Origin: Opitutaceae bacterium
Lineage (GTDB): Bacteria; Verrucomicrobiota; Verrucomicrobiia; Opitutales; Opitutaceae
Assembly (NCBI GenBank): GCA_014879845.1
Contig: JACSRI010000109.1
Location: 1 to 42,382 of the forward strand
Length of the DNA: 42,382 nucleotides
Direction: 5' to 3'
A program made the position numbers and the translations under genes. Shown here one piece after another: positions 25,684-35,500 of this stretch (position 1 is the stretch's first letter; the number at the start of each line of letters is the position of its first letter). The notes under the pieces are model-generated. The model saw only the letters and a list, made by a program, of their open reading frames with translations. It made no database searches and was not told the DNA's origin.

Positions 25684-27366
25684 TCAGGGTTCGAAGTACG
25701 TGACCACGCGGCCGTCCGCGTGCGTCTTGACCGAGAGGATCGCGATGGGGTCGCCGTCCTTCGGCTTGATCGAGGCGATGAGGAACTGGTGCCAGAGCGC
25801 GGCATCGAGCCGCTGGTGGAGCCCGTGCACGAGCGAACCGCCGCCGAGAAAGTCGCCCTGCGAGGCGAGGAGCGACCAGCCGGCGAGGTACCCGACGACC
25901 TCGCGATCGACCGGATCGAGGCCGACCTCGACCCGCACCTCGACGGTCGCGATCGCCGGCACGGGGGTGAGGCCGAGGCGCACCATGCCCTGCAGCATCA
26001 CGTGCAGCCGATGGGCGCGGTTATGCAGGCCGGCACCGTCGTGCGAATAGCCGGTCGTACCGGCGACATTGACCCCGACCACCGTGGCGCCGCCGAGGCC
26101 GGCGAGCGTGGCCTTGATCTTGGGCGTGGCGAGTGCGGCGATCTCCGCACCGGTCCAGGCGACGCGCGTGCCATCGGGAGCCTGCGCGCGCGGCGCCAGC
26201 ACGACCGCGCTGGACTGGCCGCGCTGCCAGAAGACCACGCCATTCTCAAAATCGCTGTAACGGTCCTGGCTCTGGCCCTTGTGGCTGGCCACGGGATTGA
26301 GGCCACCGATCAGGTCGGGACGCACCACCAGCCCGCCGATGCCGGGGCGCACCGCCGTGACCGCGGGCCGGGTGGCCGCCACCGCTGTGAGCGTGCGGGC
26401 CCGCGTGGCGGACGCGGTCATGACCACCGGGGTCGCCATGACCATCGGCGCAGCTTCCGGCGGCTCGGGCGGCTGCTCTTCGGGCAGGCGGATGAGATCG
26501 AGCGGGATGGCGAGGCCGGGCTTGCGGACCGTCACGGGCCGCGTGTATCCGACACCTCGATGCGGAATGAGTTCGTCGGTGATGGGATAGCCGAGGGCGG
26601 CGTTGCGCTCCCAGCCGAGTTCGGCCCACTTGCCGCGGATGAGGCCATGCACCTCGTGGGCCCCGGTGCGCGGCGTCCAGTAGATCGAACCCGCCTGGAA
26701 GTGGTTGAACCGACCCACCCGATCCGGAGTCGCAGTCTCATCGGTCGTCGGGTAGCCGAGGAAACTCGCCTCGGCGCCGAGTTCGAGATACTTGGCGCGG
26801 ATCGCGCCGTGCACCTCGTGCACGCCGACGGCGGGGTGCCAGTAGAGCGAGCCGCCCAGGAAATGATTGAAGCGCCCCTCGTGGCGACTGTCCCGTCCGG
26901 TCGTCTCGTCGGTCGTCGGGTAGCCGAGGAAACTGCGCTCCCAGCCGAGCTGGGCCCAGCGCTGGCGGATGAGGCCGTGTACCTCGTGGGCCCCGGTGCG
27001 CGGGCTCCAGTAGATCGAACCGCCGGCGTAGTGCTGGAAATAGCCGACACGATCCGGACACGGCGTCACCGTCGTCTGGGTCGCACCCAGAAAACCCTTG
27101 GCGCCACCGAGCAGCGCGTAGCGGGCGGCGATCGAGGCCTGCGCGAGCGCGGCGTAGCTTTTCACCGTGCGGATCGCGCGCACCGCGGTGAGATTCGTCT
27201 TCTTGTCCACCGCGACCGCACGGATCACGCGGGCGACGGCTTCGTCGGACATTACGTCCGAGGCTTCGGGCGCGGCGGTGGCCGCGAGTTTCAGACCGGT
27301 CGCCTCAGCGGCGACGAGGGGGCCGTGGTCGAGCAGCGCCGCCACGGTGATCTTGGATGTGGGCAT
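25684..27366 (-). CDS. LGFP-repeat protein
   Basis: A 560-residue protein. Residues 1-84 form a helical leader without signal peptide (start MPTSKITVAALL). LGFP repeats of about 55 residues follow (about 85-270), with FLGYPTTDE at 147 and 202, LGYPITDE at 258, and intervening HEVHG and GGSIYW/GGSLYW motifs. LGFP repeats are thought to bind cell-wall or polysaccharide material. A linker and a C-terminal domain (about 340-560) follow, beginning with an LGFP-like half unit (FENGVVFWQRG). The start at 27366 has GGAG 8 bp upstream, a good Shine-Dalgarno, so it is preferred over longer frames. It is 70 bp upstream of the HELTH repeat gene on the same strand and is probably in one operon with it. 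Confidence 0.75.
   Translation of the reverse strand: MPTSKITVAALLDHGPLVAAEATGLKLAATAAPEASDVMSDEAVARVIRAVAVDKKTNLTAVRAIRTVKSYAALAQASIAARYALLGGAKGFLGATQTTVTPCPDRVGYFQHYAGGSIYWSPRTGAHEVHGLIRQRWAQLGWERSFLGYPTTDETTGRDSRHEGRFNHFLGGSLYWHPAVGVHEVHGAIRAKYLELGAEASFLGYPTTDETATPDRVGRFNHFQAGSIYWTPRTGAHEVHGLIRGKWAELGWERNAALGYPITDELIPHRGVGYTRPVTVRKPGLAIPLDLIRLPEEQPPEPPEAAPMVMATPVVMTASATRARTLTAVAATRPAVTAVRPGIGGLVVRPDLIGGLNPVASHKGQSQDRYSDFENGVVFWQRGQSSAVVLAPRAQAPDGTRVAWTGAEIAALATPKIKATLAGLGGATVVGVNVAGTTGYSHDGAGLHNRAHRLHVMLQGMVRLGLTPVPAIATVEVRVEVGLDPVDREVVGYLAGWSLLASQGDFLGGGSLVHGLHQRLDAALWHQFLIASIKPKDGDPIAILSVKTHADGRVVTYFEP
26557..27114 (-). repeat. LGFP repeats
   Basis: Three to four units of about 55 residues inside the LGFP protein, recognised by LGYP-x-TDE, F-x-H-x-x-GGS-x-YW and HEVHG-x-I motifs repeating at near-constant spacing (positions 147, 202 and 258 of the protein). 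Confidence 0.85.
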
Positions 27367-27743
27367 CGATTCTCCAGTGTTGGATGAGTACAGGTGAAGC
27401 GATGGGGAGGAGGAAACTGCGCCCCGGCGGATAACGACGGCGGCGACAGCGCGGGAAAGAACGCGGGCCCCAGCCGTCATCTGACAGGGCGCGGCTGAAG
27501 ACAGCGCGCACTGAGCACGGATCCCTGCGGCAGCGCAAGTTTCGCCGACCTCCAGCGGGCCGATCGGCCACCGGTCCCTCCCATCCCGGCCGGTAGGGTC
27601 GGATGAACTACCCCGGCGCGCATGGCGCTCGTGCCGCCGTGTCCCCATCCACGTCGCGGCGCGCCCGGGCTATGCTGACCGGCGTATGGCGTGCGGGCTG
27701 GCCTTTGGGCTACACTCGCCTAAACCTCCATGCCGCGTCCCCC
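27367..27743. other. Divergent intergenic region
   Basis: This stretch separates the minus-strand LGFP operon from the plus-strand hybrid kinase, so both promoters should be here. A TACACT hexamer near 27711 could be a -10 element for the kinase; its -35 is not clear. No gene is visible. Confidence 0.35.
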
Positions 27744-30700
27744 GTGATTTCTCCCCCAACACGCCACGCGCTCGCGTTCACCACCGCTGCGATCGGGCTC
27801 GCCCTGTCGGTCGATCATGCCTGCGCCGCCGAGACCGGCCGGCTCGTCTCGCAGGTCTTCCTGCCGGAGGACTACCGCGGCGAGTCGCAGATGTCCGACG
27901 TCGTGCAGACGCCGGACGGCCTGATCTACGGCGCCACGCTCGGCGCCGTGCACGAGTACGACGGGACGTCCTGGCGCGCGATCCCCGTACCCACGAGTTG
28001 GATCATGGACCTGGATGTCACGTCGGAGGGGCAGGTCGCGGTGACGGGCGAGGACGAGTTCGGCCTGCTCGAGCCCGACGCCCGCGGCGTGATGCGCTAT
28101 CGCTCACTCGTCGACCAGGTCCCCCAGGATCTGCGGCCCCTGGGCCGGATCTGGACGGCCTTCGCCTTCGGTGGCGCGGTCTATTGGGGCACGGACGACG
28201 TCGTGTTGCGCTGGCGCGACGGGCAGATGCACACCTGGAGATTTCCCGACACCGAGGCCCGGCGTTCGCTGCATCGAGGCGGCAAGCACCTCTACCTCGC
28301 CAGCACGGTCGAGGGGCTCCACCGCCTCGACGGCGACACGTGGACGGTCATCTCGAAGGATGACCTGCTGCTGAAGATGCCGATCGGCATGATCGACGAC
28401 TGGGCCGCGACGCCGGGGGTGGTGTTTTCCGCGCGCGATGGCTCGCTCTGGCGGCTCGATGAGTCGGGCGTCCGTCACCCAGTACCGAGCGAGCTGCCGC
28501 CAGCCATCGCGACCGTCGAGGGCGCGCGCCTCGTCGACACCGTCCTCCTGCGCGACGGGCGTCTCGGCATCCTGACGAAGAACGCCGGCGTCTTCGTGGT
28601 GAACCCGCGCGGCGGCATCGACCTGCGCTTCGGCACGACCGGCGGCGTGGGCTCGCTCAATCTCTTCAGCGCCAGCCAGGACCGCGAGGGCGGCCTGTGG
28701 GTCGGCACGGCGCGCGGCACGTTCCGCGTCGAGCTGGATCCCAGCCTCACCGTCTTCGACCAAGAGAACGGCGCGCCGCCGGGCGGCATGTACATGATCG
28801 CGCGACACGAAGGCCGGCTCTACGCGTGCGGGCAAGACGGGCTCTACCGCTTCGCCGCCGATGGCGCCGGCGGCCAGGGGCGTTTCGAGCGCGTGCCGGA
28901 TGCGGCGGGGTTCATGCCCTACGACCTGCTCGCGCATCCGTCCGGCCTCGTCGTCGTGGGCGACGCCGGGCTGTTTCGCTACGCGAACGGCGTGATGACG
29001 CACGATTTCGACGCCCCGCATTCGCTCAATCGCGTGGCGCGTTCGCGCTCCGATCCCGACCGCGTGTTCGTCGGTGGCATCGGTTTCATCCACACTCTGC
29101 GCTGGGACGGCACCGCGTGGCGCGACGAGGGGGCGATCGCGTCGTTCAAGGACGACGCCCGCACGCTCGTGGAGGATGAACACGGCGTGCTCTGGATCGG
29201 CACGCCCTCGCGCGGCGTCGTGCGCGTGCGCCGCACCGCAGCCGGCGCCTCGTGGCAGTCGGCGGAGACCGACCTGTTCGATACCAAGCGCGGCCTTCCG
29301 GAGGGACACGACTGGCTCGCCGCCTACGCCTCGCCGGTCGGCCCGCTCTTCACCCACGCCAAGGGCGTCTCGGCCCACGATCCCGCGACCGACCGGCTCG
29401 TCCCGGCCCCCGCGCTGGCCGCAGCCGGCGTGGGCGGCCGCTACACCTACCCGCTCGCCGCGGGCAAGGGGCAGACGATGTGGATGCAGTTCGGCTATCC
29501 GCCGGCCGGCGAAACGCCGGTCATCGGCGGCCTCATGCCCGCCCCGGGCGGCGGCTGGCAGTGGCGCGAGCTGCCGGCGGGTGTCTACCCCGCGCTGGGG
29601 TTTCTCGGCGCGGGCGAGCTGATCTGGGAGGCGGCCGGCGGCGGCGAAGGTGTCTTGTGGATACAGGGCCAGCAGAGCATCGTGCGCTGCGAGCTCGATG
29701 CCGCGCTCCAGGGCCGCGGTGCCCTCGCGCCCCACGTGCTCATGCGCGGTGTCGACCGCGGCGGCGATCCGCTCCCCTCGCGCACGCTCGACGACGGGCC
29801 GCAGCTCGCGCACTCGCGCGACCCGCTGCGCCTGCGTTTCGCCAGTCCGGTCTATGCGCCCGGCGGGACACTCGAGTACCAATTCCGGCTCCAGGGCTAC
29901 GACGACCGCTGGTCCGACTGGACGGCGCGCGGCGAGGCGGTGTTCACCAACCTCCCGGCCGGCAGCTACGCCTTCGAGGTGCGCGCGCGGCGCGGCGGCG
30001 GGCCGACTGGCGCGCCGGAGACCTGGCGTTTCAGCATCGCGCCCCAGTGGTGGACGAGCGCGCCGGTCGTGCTCGGCACGCTGCTGCTGGCCGGCGGCCT
30101 GGTGTGGTTGATCGTGCGCTGGCGCGTCCGGCGCGTGGAACAGGAGCGCGCGCGGCTCGAGGCTCTCGTGCGGCAGCGCACCGACGAACTCGCGCGCGAG
30201 CGCGACCGTGCCGAGGCCGCCAATCGCGCCAAAACCCTCTTCCTCGCGAGCATGAGCCACGAGCTGCGCACGCCGCTCCACGCCATCCTCGGCTACTCGC
30301 AGCTCCTCGGCTCGGATCGCTCGCTGCCGACCGCGGCGCGTGAGCGTCTGCAGATCGTCGCCGGGAGCGGCCAGCACCTGCTGCGCCTGATCAACGAGGT
30401 GCTCGACCTCTCCAAGATCGAGGCAGGCAAATTCGAGCTGCGCCGCGAGCCGTTCGACCTGCCGGCGCTGCTCGACGAAGTCGCGCGGACGCACGAGGCG
30501 CGCGCGACCGCGAAGGGCCTCGCCTTCCAGCGGCCGCACCTCGAGGGCCTGCCCGCCGTCGTCGTGGGCGACGCGCAGAAACTCCGCCAGATCCTCGACA
30601 ACCTCGTGGGCAACGCCGTGAAGTTCACGCGCGCCGGCTCGGTCGGCTTCGAGGTCGCGATGGCCGACGGTCGACTGCGTATCGATGTCTCCGACACAGG

Positions 30701-31574
30701 GCCCGGCATCGCACCCGCCGACCTGCAGCGGCTCTTCGAGCCGTTCGTGCAGGCCGAGCGCGGCGGCGGCACCGAGCCGGGCACCGGGCTGGGCCTGGCC
30801 ATCGCCCGCCGGCTGGCCACACTCATGCAGGGCACGATCGAGGCGAAGAGCGAGGTCGGCCGCGGCAGCCGCTTCCGCGTGGAGCTGGCGGTGACCCCGG
30901 CGGCATCCGCACGCGTCGCCGAGGCCGCGAGCGTGTTTGCACCGACCGGATACACCGGCGCGCGGCGCTGCATCCTCGCCGTCGACGACACCGAGGAGAA
31001 CCGCCTGCTCTTCCGCGACCTGCTCGCGCCGCTCGGCTTCGAGGTGGTGCTGGCCGCCTCGGCCGACGAGGCGCTGGCGCTGCTCGACCGCGTGCGCCCG
31101 GATCTGATCCTGCTCGACCTGCGCATGCCGGGCACGAGCGGCTTCGCCCTCGCGCGCATTCTGCGCGCCGATACACGCGTGCCGCAGGTCAAGATCCTCG
31201 CCGCCTCGGCCTCGGTCTTCGGGCATGACCCGACCGAGGCGCTCGCGGCCGGATGCGACGCGTTCATCTCCAAGCCGTTTCTCCCGGCGGATCTCTTCAC
31301 CCGGATCGGCCAGCTGCTCGGCCTCACCTGGGTGGAGGCCGCGCCCGTGCCCGCGACCGCGAAGGGTGCGCGCTTTCCCACGGAGTTTCTCGCCGCCCTG
31401 CGCGACGCCGCGCGACTGGGCGACGTCGTGGCCGTGCGGCAGATCCTCGCGCGCCTGCGCCAGCAGTATCCGCTCGCCGCGCTGGACGATCTCGAGAGCG
31501 CAGCCGAGGCGCTCGATACCGATGCCGTCGCGCGCCTCGCCTCGCTCCATCTCGACCAGGCCCAGACCGCATGA
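27744..31574 (+). CDS. Hybrid two-component sensor kinase with exported beta-propeller
   Basis: A 1276-residue protein if it starts at the GTG at 27744; ATG codons at 27672 and 27603 would add poorly conserved-looking residues before the signal peptide. In order: signal peptide (ending DHACAAE); two-component regulator (reg_prop) beta-propeller repeats to about residue 690, with motifs such as DREGGLWVGTARG and EDEHGVLWIGTPSRGVVR; a Y_Y_Y domain (LEYQFRLQGYDDRWSDW); one membrane helix (VLGTLLLAGGLVWLIVRW); HisKA with phospho-His in SMSHELRTPLH (H839); ATPase (GTGLGLAIARRLA); and a receiver domain with D1125 in LLDLRMPG. It senses an extracytoplasmic ligand, often a glycan in related systems, and feeds the coupled regulator next door. 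Confidence 0.9.
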   Translation: MISPPTRHALAFTTAAIGLALSVDHACAAETGRLVSQVFLPEDYRGESQMSDVVQTPDGLIYGATLGAVHEYDGTSWRAIPVPTSWIMDLDVTSEGQVAVTGEDEFGLLEPDARGVMRYRSLVDQVPQDLRPLGRIWTAFAFGGAVYWGTDDVVLRWRDGQMHTWRFPDTEARRSLHRGGKHLYLASTVEGLHRLDGDTWTVISKDDLLLKMPIGMIDDWAATPGVVFSARDGSLWRLDESGVRHPVPSELPPAIATVEGARLVDTVLLRDGRLGILTKNAGVFVVNPRGGIDLRFGTTGGVGSLNLFSASQDREGGLWVGTARGTFRVELDPSLTVFDQENGAPPGGMYMIARHEGRLYACGQDGLYRFAADGAGGQGRFERVPDAAGFMPYDLLAHPSGLVVVGDAGLFRYANGVMTHDFDAPHSLNRVARSRSDPDRVFVGGIGFIHTLRWDGTAWRDEGAIASFKDDARTLVEDEHGVLWIGTPSRGVVRVRRTAAGASWQSAETDLFDTKRGLPEGHDWLAAYASPVGPLFTHAKGVSAHDPATDRLVPAPALAAAGVGGRYTYPLAAGKGQTMWMQFGYPPAGETPVIGGLMPAPGGGWQWRELPAGVYPALGFLGAGELIWEAAGGGEGVLWIQGQQSIVRCELDAALQGRGALAPHVLMRGVDRGGDPLPSRTLDDGPQLAHSRDPLRLRFASPVYAPGGTLEYQFRLQGYDDRWSDWTARGEAVFTNLPAGSYAFEVRARRGGGPTGAPETWRFSIAPQWWTSAPVVLGTLLLAGGLVWLIVRWRVRRVEQERARLEALVRQRTDELARERDRAEAANRAKTLFLASMSHELRTPLHAILGYSQLLGSDRSLPTAARERLQIVAGSGQHLLRLINEVLDLSKIEAGKFELRREPFDLPALLDEVARTHEARATAKGLAFQRPHLEGLPAVVVGDAQKLRQILDNLVGNAVKFTRAGSVGFEVAMADGRLRIDVSDTGPGIAPADLQRLFEPFVQAERGGGTEPGTGLGLAIARRLATLMQGTIEAKSEVGRGSRFRVELAVTPAASARVAEAASVFAPTGYTGARRCILAVDDTEENRLLFRDLLAPLGFEVVLAASADEALALLDRVRPDLILLDLRMPGTSGFALARILRADTRVPQVKILAASASVFGHDPTEALAAGCDAFISKPFLPADLFTRIGQLLGLTWVEAAPVPATAKGARFPTEFLAALRDAARLGDVVAVRQILARLRQQYPLAALDDLESAAEALDTDAVARLASLHLDQAQTA

Positions 31575-32512
31575 CCGAGTCGCTCTCCCCGTCCGAGTCC
31601 GCACCTGCGCCGCGCATCCTGCTCGTCGACGATACGCCAGCGAATCTCGCGCTGCTCGTCGACGCCCTGCATGCCTCCGGCTACCGCCCGCTCGTCGCCG
31701 CCACCGGCGAGGCGGCGCTCGAACGCCTCGGCCAGGTGCGGCCCGACCTCATCCTCCTCGACATGCGCATGCCCGGGCTGAGCGGCATGGAGACCATCGC
31801 GCGCATCCAGGCCCACGTGCAGTGGCGCGAGATCCCGGTCATCTTCATGACCGCGGTGGAGGAGCCCGAGCAGAAAGTGCAGGCGTTTTCCGCCGGCGCG
31901 GTCGACTACGTGACCAAACCATTCGACACCCGCGAGGTGCTGGCGCGTATCGAGACGCACCTGCGCCTCAAGGCGCTGCAGCGTGCCCTGGCCGACGAAC
32001 TCGCCTGGCGCGCGGAGACCGAGCGCGCCCTGCGCGACTCGCTCGAGCAGGCTGTCGTCGTGGCCGGGCGCGACGGCCGGCTGCAGTTCTGCACGTTGCG
32101 CGCGGGCCAGCTGCTCGAGCGGTATTGCCCGGGTGGTGACGGCCGCCTGCCCGAGGCCCTGAGCACGCTCGTCGACGCCGGCCGCTCCACGCGCCTCCGG
32201 ATCGCCGGCCCTCAGGGCGAACTCGACGTGCGTCTCGTCGCGGATCCGACGGGTGATGCGCCCGCCACGCTTCTGCTCGAGGAACATCGGGCGCCGGGCG
32301 ACTTCGCACCGCTGCGCACGCTCGGGCTGAGCGAGCGCGAGGCCGAGGTGCTCTTCTGGATCAGCCAGGGGAAGACCAATCCAGAGATCGGCGTGATCAT
32401 CGGTGCCGCCTCGGGCACGGTGAAGAAGCATGCGGAGAACATCTTCGCCAAGCTCGGCGTGGAGGGTCGCGCCAGCGCCATGCGCATGGCCCTTGATGCC
32501 CTGCGGATGTAG
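31571..32512 (+). CDS. LuxR-type DNA-binding response regulator
   Basis: A 313-residue regulator. The receiver domain (about 15-125) has the acidic pair D20-D21, phospho-acceptor D64 in LLDMRMPG and K116 in VTKPF. A middle region (about 130-240) joins it to a C-terminal LuxR/NarL helix-turn-helix (LGLSEREAEVLFWISQGKTN, GTVKKHAENIFAKLGV). Its start overlaps the kinase stop (ATGA at 31571-31574), so the pair is translationally coupled and probably works as a phosphorelay. The giant protein gene begins 87 bp after its stop and is the natural candidate target, although this is inference. Confidence 0.92.
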   Translation: MTESLSPSESAPAPRILLVDDTPANLALLVDALHASGYRPLVAATGEAALERLGQVRPDLILLDMRMPGLSGMETIARIQAHVQWREIPVIFMTAVEEPEQKVQAFSAGAVDYVTKPFDTREVLARIETHLRLKALQRALADELAWRAETERALRDSLEQAVVVAGRDGRLQFCTLRAGQLLERYCPGGDGRLPEALSTLVDAGRSTRLRIAGPQGELDVRLVADPTGDAPATLLLEEHRAPGDFAPLRTLGLSEREAEVLFWISQGKTNPEIGVIIGAASGTVKKHAENIFAKLGVEGRASAMRMALDALRM

Positions 32513-32532
32513 GCCGGGTGACCGCACCCGGC
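32513..32532 (+). terminator. Hairpin directly after the response-regulator stop
   Basis: GCCGGGTG (32513-32520) and CACCCGGC (32525-32532) form a perfect 8-bp stem with a 4-nt loop, starting at the first base after the TAG. There is no T-tract behind it, so it may be a weak or Rho-linked terminator or an mRNA-stabilising hairpin rather than a classical terminator. Confidence 0.4.
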
Positions 32533-32599
32533 GCCCCGTGGGCACTACGCCTGCCGGCGTATTGGCCCTAGAGCGACCGCCTGATATTCTGGCGCGGTA

Positions 32600-35500
32600 A
32601 TGCGCTCCGTCACGCACGCTGCCCGGTTGTTCCTTGCCCTCGCTTTCGTCCTGCTCGCCCCCGCCCTCACCCGCGCGCAGTCCCTCACCGTCTCCGGCAC
32701 CACGACGTTGCCCGCAGATACCGTCGCGACCTACACGAGCATCACCGTGCAGTCCGGCGGCGTGCTCGACATCGGCGGTGGCAGCGCGATCACAATCACC
32801 GGCGCGCTGACGGTCGAGGCCGGCGGCACGGTGCTGTGCAGGAGCAAAAACATCTCCGCCCAAGTGGACGGCGCCTGGGTCGGCGCGGGCGTGACGCTCC
32901 ACGCCGGCAGCGTCTCCGTGGCCGCGACCGGATCGATCTCCGCCGATGGCCAGGGCTATGCCAACGGCATCGGCCCCGGTTTCCCGACCGGGCTCGCCGC
33001 GACCACGGCCTACCGCACGGGTGCCTCGCACGGCGGCACCGGCACGGGGACCGGCTTCGTGCGCGCCTACGGCAACGGCTACGAGCCGACCACGCCCGGA
33101 CAGGGCGCCGCGTTTTATGACAACGAGCAGACGGCCGGCGGCGGGGCCATCCGCCTGATCGTTGACGGCACACTGACGCTCGATGGTGAAATCTCGGCTG
33201 ACGGCTCGGGGACGCCCGCGGCCTCCCAGGTGTTTCACGGCGGCGCGACGGGCGGCTCGATCTGGGTCACGGCCGGGACACTCACCGGTGCGGGTCGATT
33301 CACCGCCGACGCGCTCAGCGCGGCCTACAACACGAGTGTCACGAGCTACGGCCAAAGCGGCGGCGGGCGCATCGCGGTGTACGCGGGCTCCGATGCGGGC
33401 TTCACCGGCTGGACACCCACCACGGTCAACTCCGGCGGTGGCGCGGCCCAGGCGGGTACACTCGTCATCGCAATCGGGGCGCCCGGCACGCAGGCGATGC
33501 GCATCCCGGCCCGGGTGGATTTTCCGCAGGACATCCAACTCGCGCTCCAGTCGCTCACGCTCGACAACAACGCCACGCTTTCGCTCGGCGGCGGCACCGC
33601 GCTCTCGATCGCCGGCGCACTCACGCTCGGCGATGCCGCCACGCTCCTGTGCCAGGGGAAAAACGTCGCCGCGCAGGTCGACGGCGCGTGGGCCGGCGCA
33701 GGTGTTTCGATCCAAGCAGCCAGCGTCGTCGTCCCCGCCACGGCGAAGATCTCGGCCGATGGCCAGGGCTACGTGGACGGCGCAGGCCCGGGGTTCGCCA
33801 CGGGGTCGACTTATGCCACCGGAGCCGCTTACGGCGGCATGGCGAGCGGCGCGGGCGCGATGGCCGCGTACGGTTCCTCGCTGCGCCCGATCGATCTCGG
33901 CTCATCCGGCGAGGCGGGCAGCAACGTGACCACGGCCGGAGGCGGCGCGATCAAGCTCACTGTCACCGGCTCGCTGATACTCGAAGGCTCGATCACCGCC
34001 AACGGCACCGGTACCGGCCCGGGCACCGGACGATCCCATGGCGGTGCGACCGGCGGCTCCCTCTGGATCACCGCGCACACACTGACCGGCTCCGGCACGA
34101 TCACGGCCAACGCCATGCCCTCGGTCTTCATCAACAACGTTCCGTCCAACGGCGGCCAGAGCTCCGGTGGACGCATCGCGCTCTACTACCAGGATGGAAC
34201 CGGCTTCACGGGCCTGTCTGCCATGCGCGTGGACGCCGGCAGCACCACGGCGCAGCCGGGCACGCTAGTCGTCCTTGACACCTCCGTCCCCGGCGGTGGC
34301 GCGATGTACGTGACCCAGCGCATGACGCTCGACGAAGGCCCGATCTACTCGCTCGGCGCCCTCACGATCGAGAATGGCGCGACCGTCGAGGTGGCCGGCG
34401 GCGTCGCACTCGACATCGACGGCCCGTTGACCCTGACGGGCAGTTCGACACTGCAGCTCCGTTCCCTCAACCACCTCGGGCAGATCGACGGTGGCTGGCT
34501 CGGCACAGGCGCGACGATCGTGGCCGGCGACGTGAACGTCGCCGCGGGCTCACGCATCTCGGTCGATGGCGAGGGCTACCGCAACGGCAACGGCCCCGGC
34601 TTTCCCATCGGCCTGCCCGTCGCGACCGATCAGGATACCGGCGCCAGCTACGGCGGCCGCGGCACGGGCACCGGGGCGCTTCTCCCGTACGGCGACCCTC
34701 TCGCCCCGGTCAGTCTCGGCACGGGAGCAGCCATCGCCGACAACGAGATGACCGCAGGCGGCGGCGCGTTGCGGCTCATCGTTCACGGCACGCTCGTGCT
34801 GAATGGCGAGATCTCGGCCGACGGCATCGCCACCAATCCGGGTTTCCAGGTCAATCACGGCGGGGCCAGCGGCGGCTCGCTCTGGGTGACCACGAACACT
34901 CTGACCGGCTCCGGTCGGTTCTCCGCCGAAGGGTTCCCCGGTGTCTTTATCAATGGATACAAGACGAATGGCAGCAGCTCCGGCGGCCGGGCCGCCATCT
35001 ACTACCGCAGTGCCGGCGGGTTCACCGGCTTCGCGGATTCCTCGGCCGGCGCGCCGAACAGCAACGCCGATCCCGGCACGATGCTCTTCATCCAGGACGA
35101 CGGTGGTCAGCTCTCGGTGCGCGCCTTCGAGCGAGTCGACGTCCTCTCCGACAGAATCCTGGACGTGCACGCCCTGACCCTCGAGGCGGGCGCGCGCCTC
35201 GACCTCTACGGCGGCTCCACGCTGCGCGTCGCCGGCATGCTCGACCTCAGGGACGACGTGCTCGTCAATTTCTGGAGCCGCAACCGCGACGCGTCCTTCG
35301 CCGATGCCTGGATCGGCGAAGGTGCACGCATCGACGCGGGCGACATGCGCGTCGCGCCGACCGCGATCCTGACGGCCGACGCGCAAGGCTACCGCGACGG
35401 CATGGGCCCCGGCGGTCCAAACGCCGGCGACGGCAGCAACGGCATCGGCGGCTCCTACGGTGGCAAGGGCAGCGGCGCCGCGGCGAAAGAGCCCTACGGC

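Noticed and set aside
21592-27366. A contractile-injection (eCIS) or type VI locus
   Set aside because: The HELTH motif recalls proteins associated with such systems, but no sheath, tube, baseplate or ClpV/ATPase gene is in the window.
28104-31604. A very long minus-strand open frame opposite the hybrid kinase
   Set aside because: It is the antisense shadow of a GC-rich gene: Arg/Ala/His-rich, no motifs, while the plus strand has a complete kinase.
30293-33715. Another long minus-strand frame covering kinase, regulator and the giant gene start
   Set aside because: It runs across three genes with recognised domains on the other strand and has no protein-like motif of its own.
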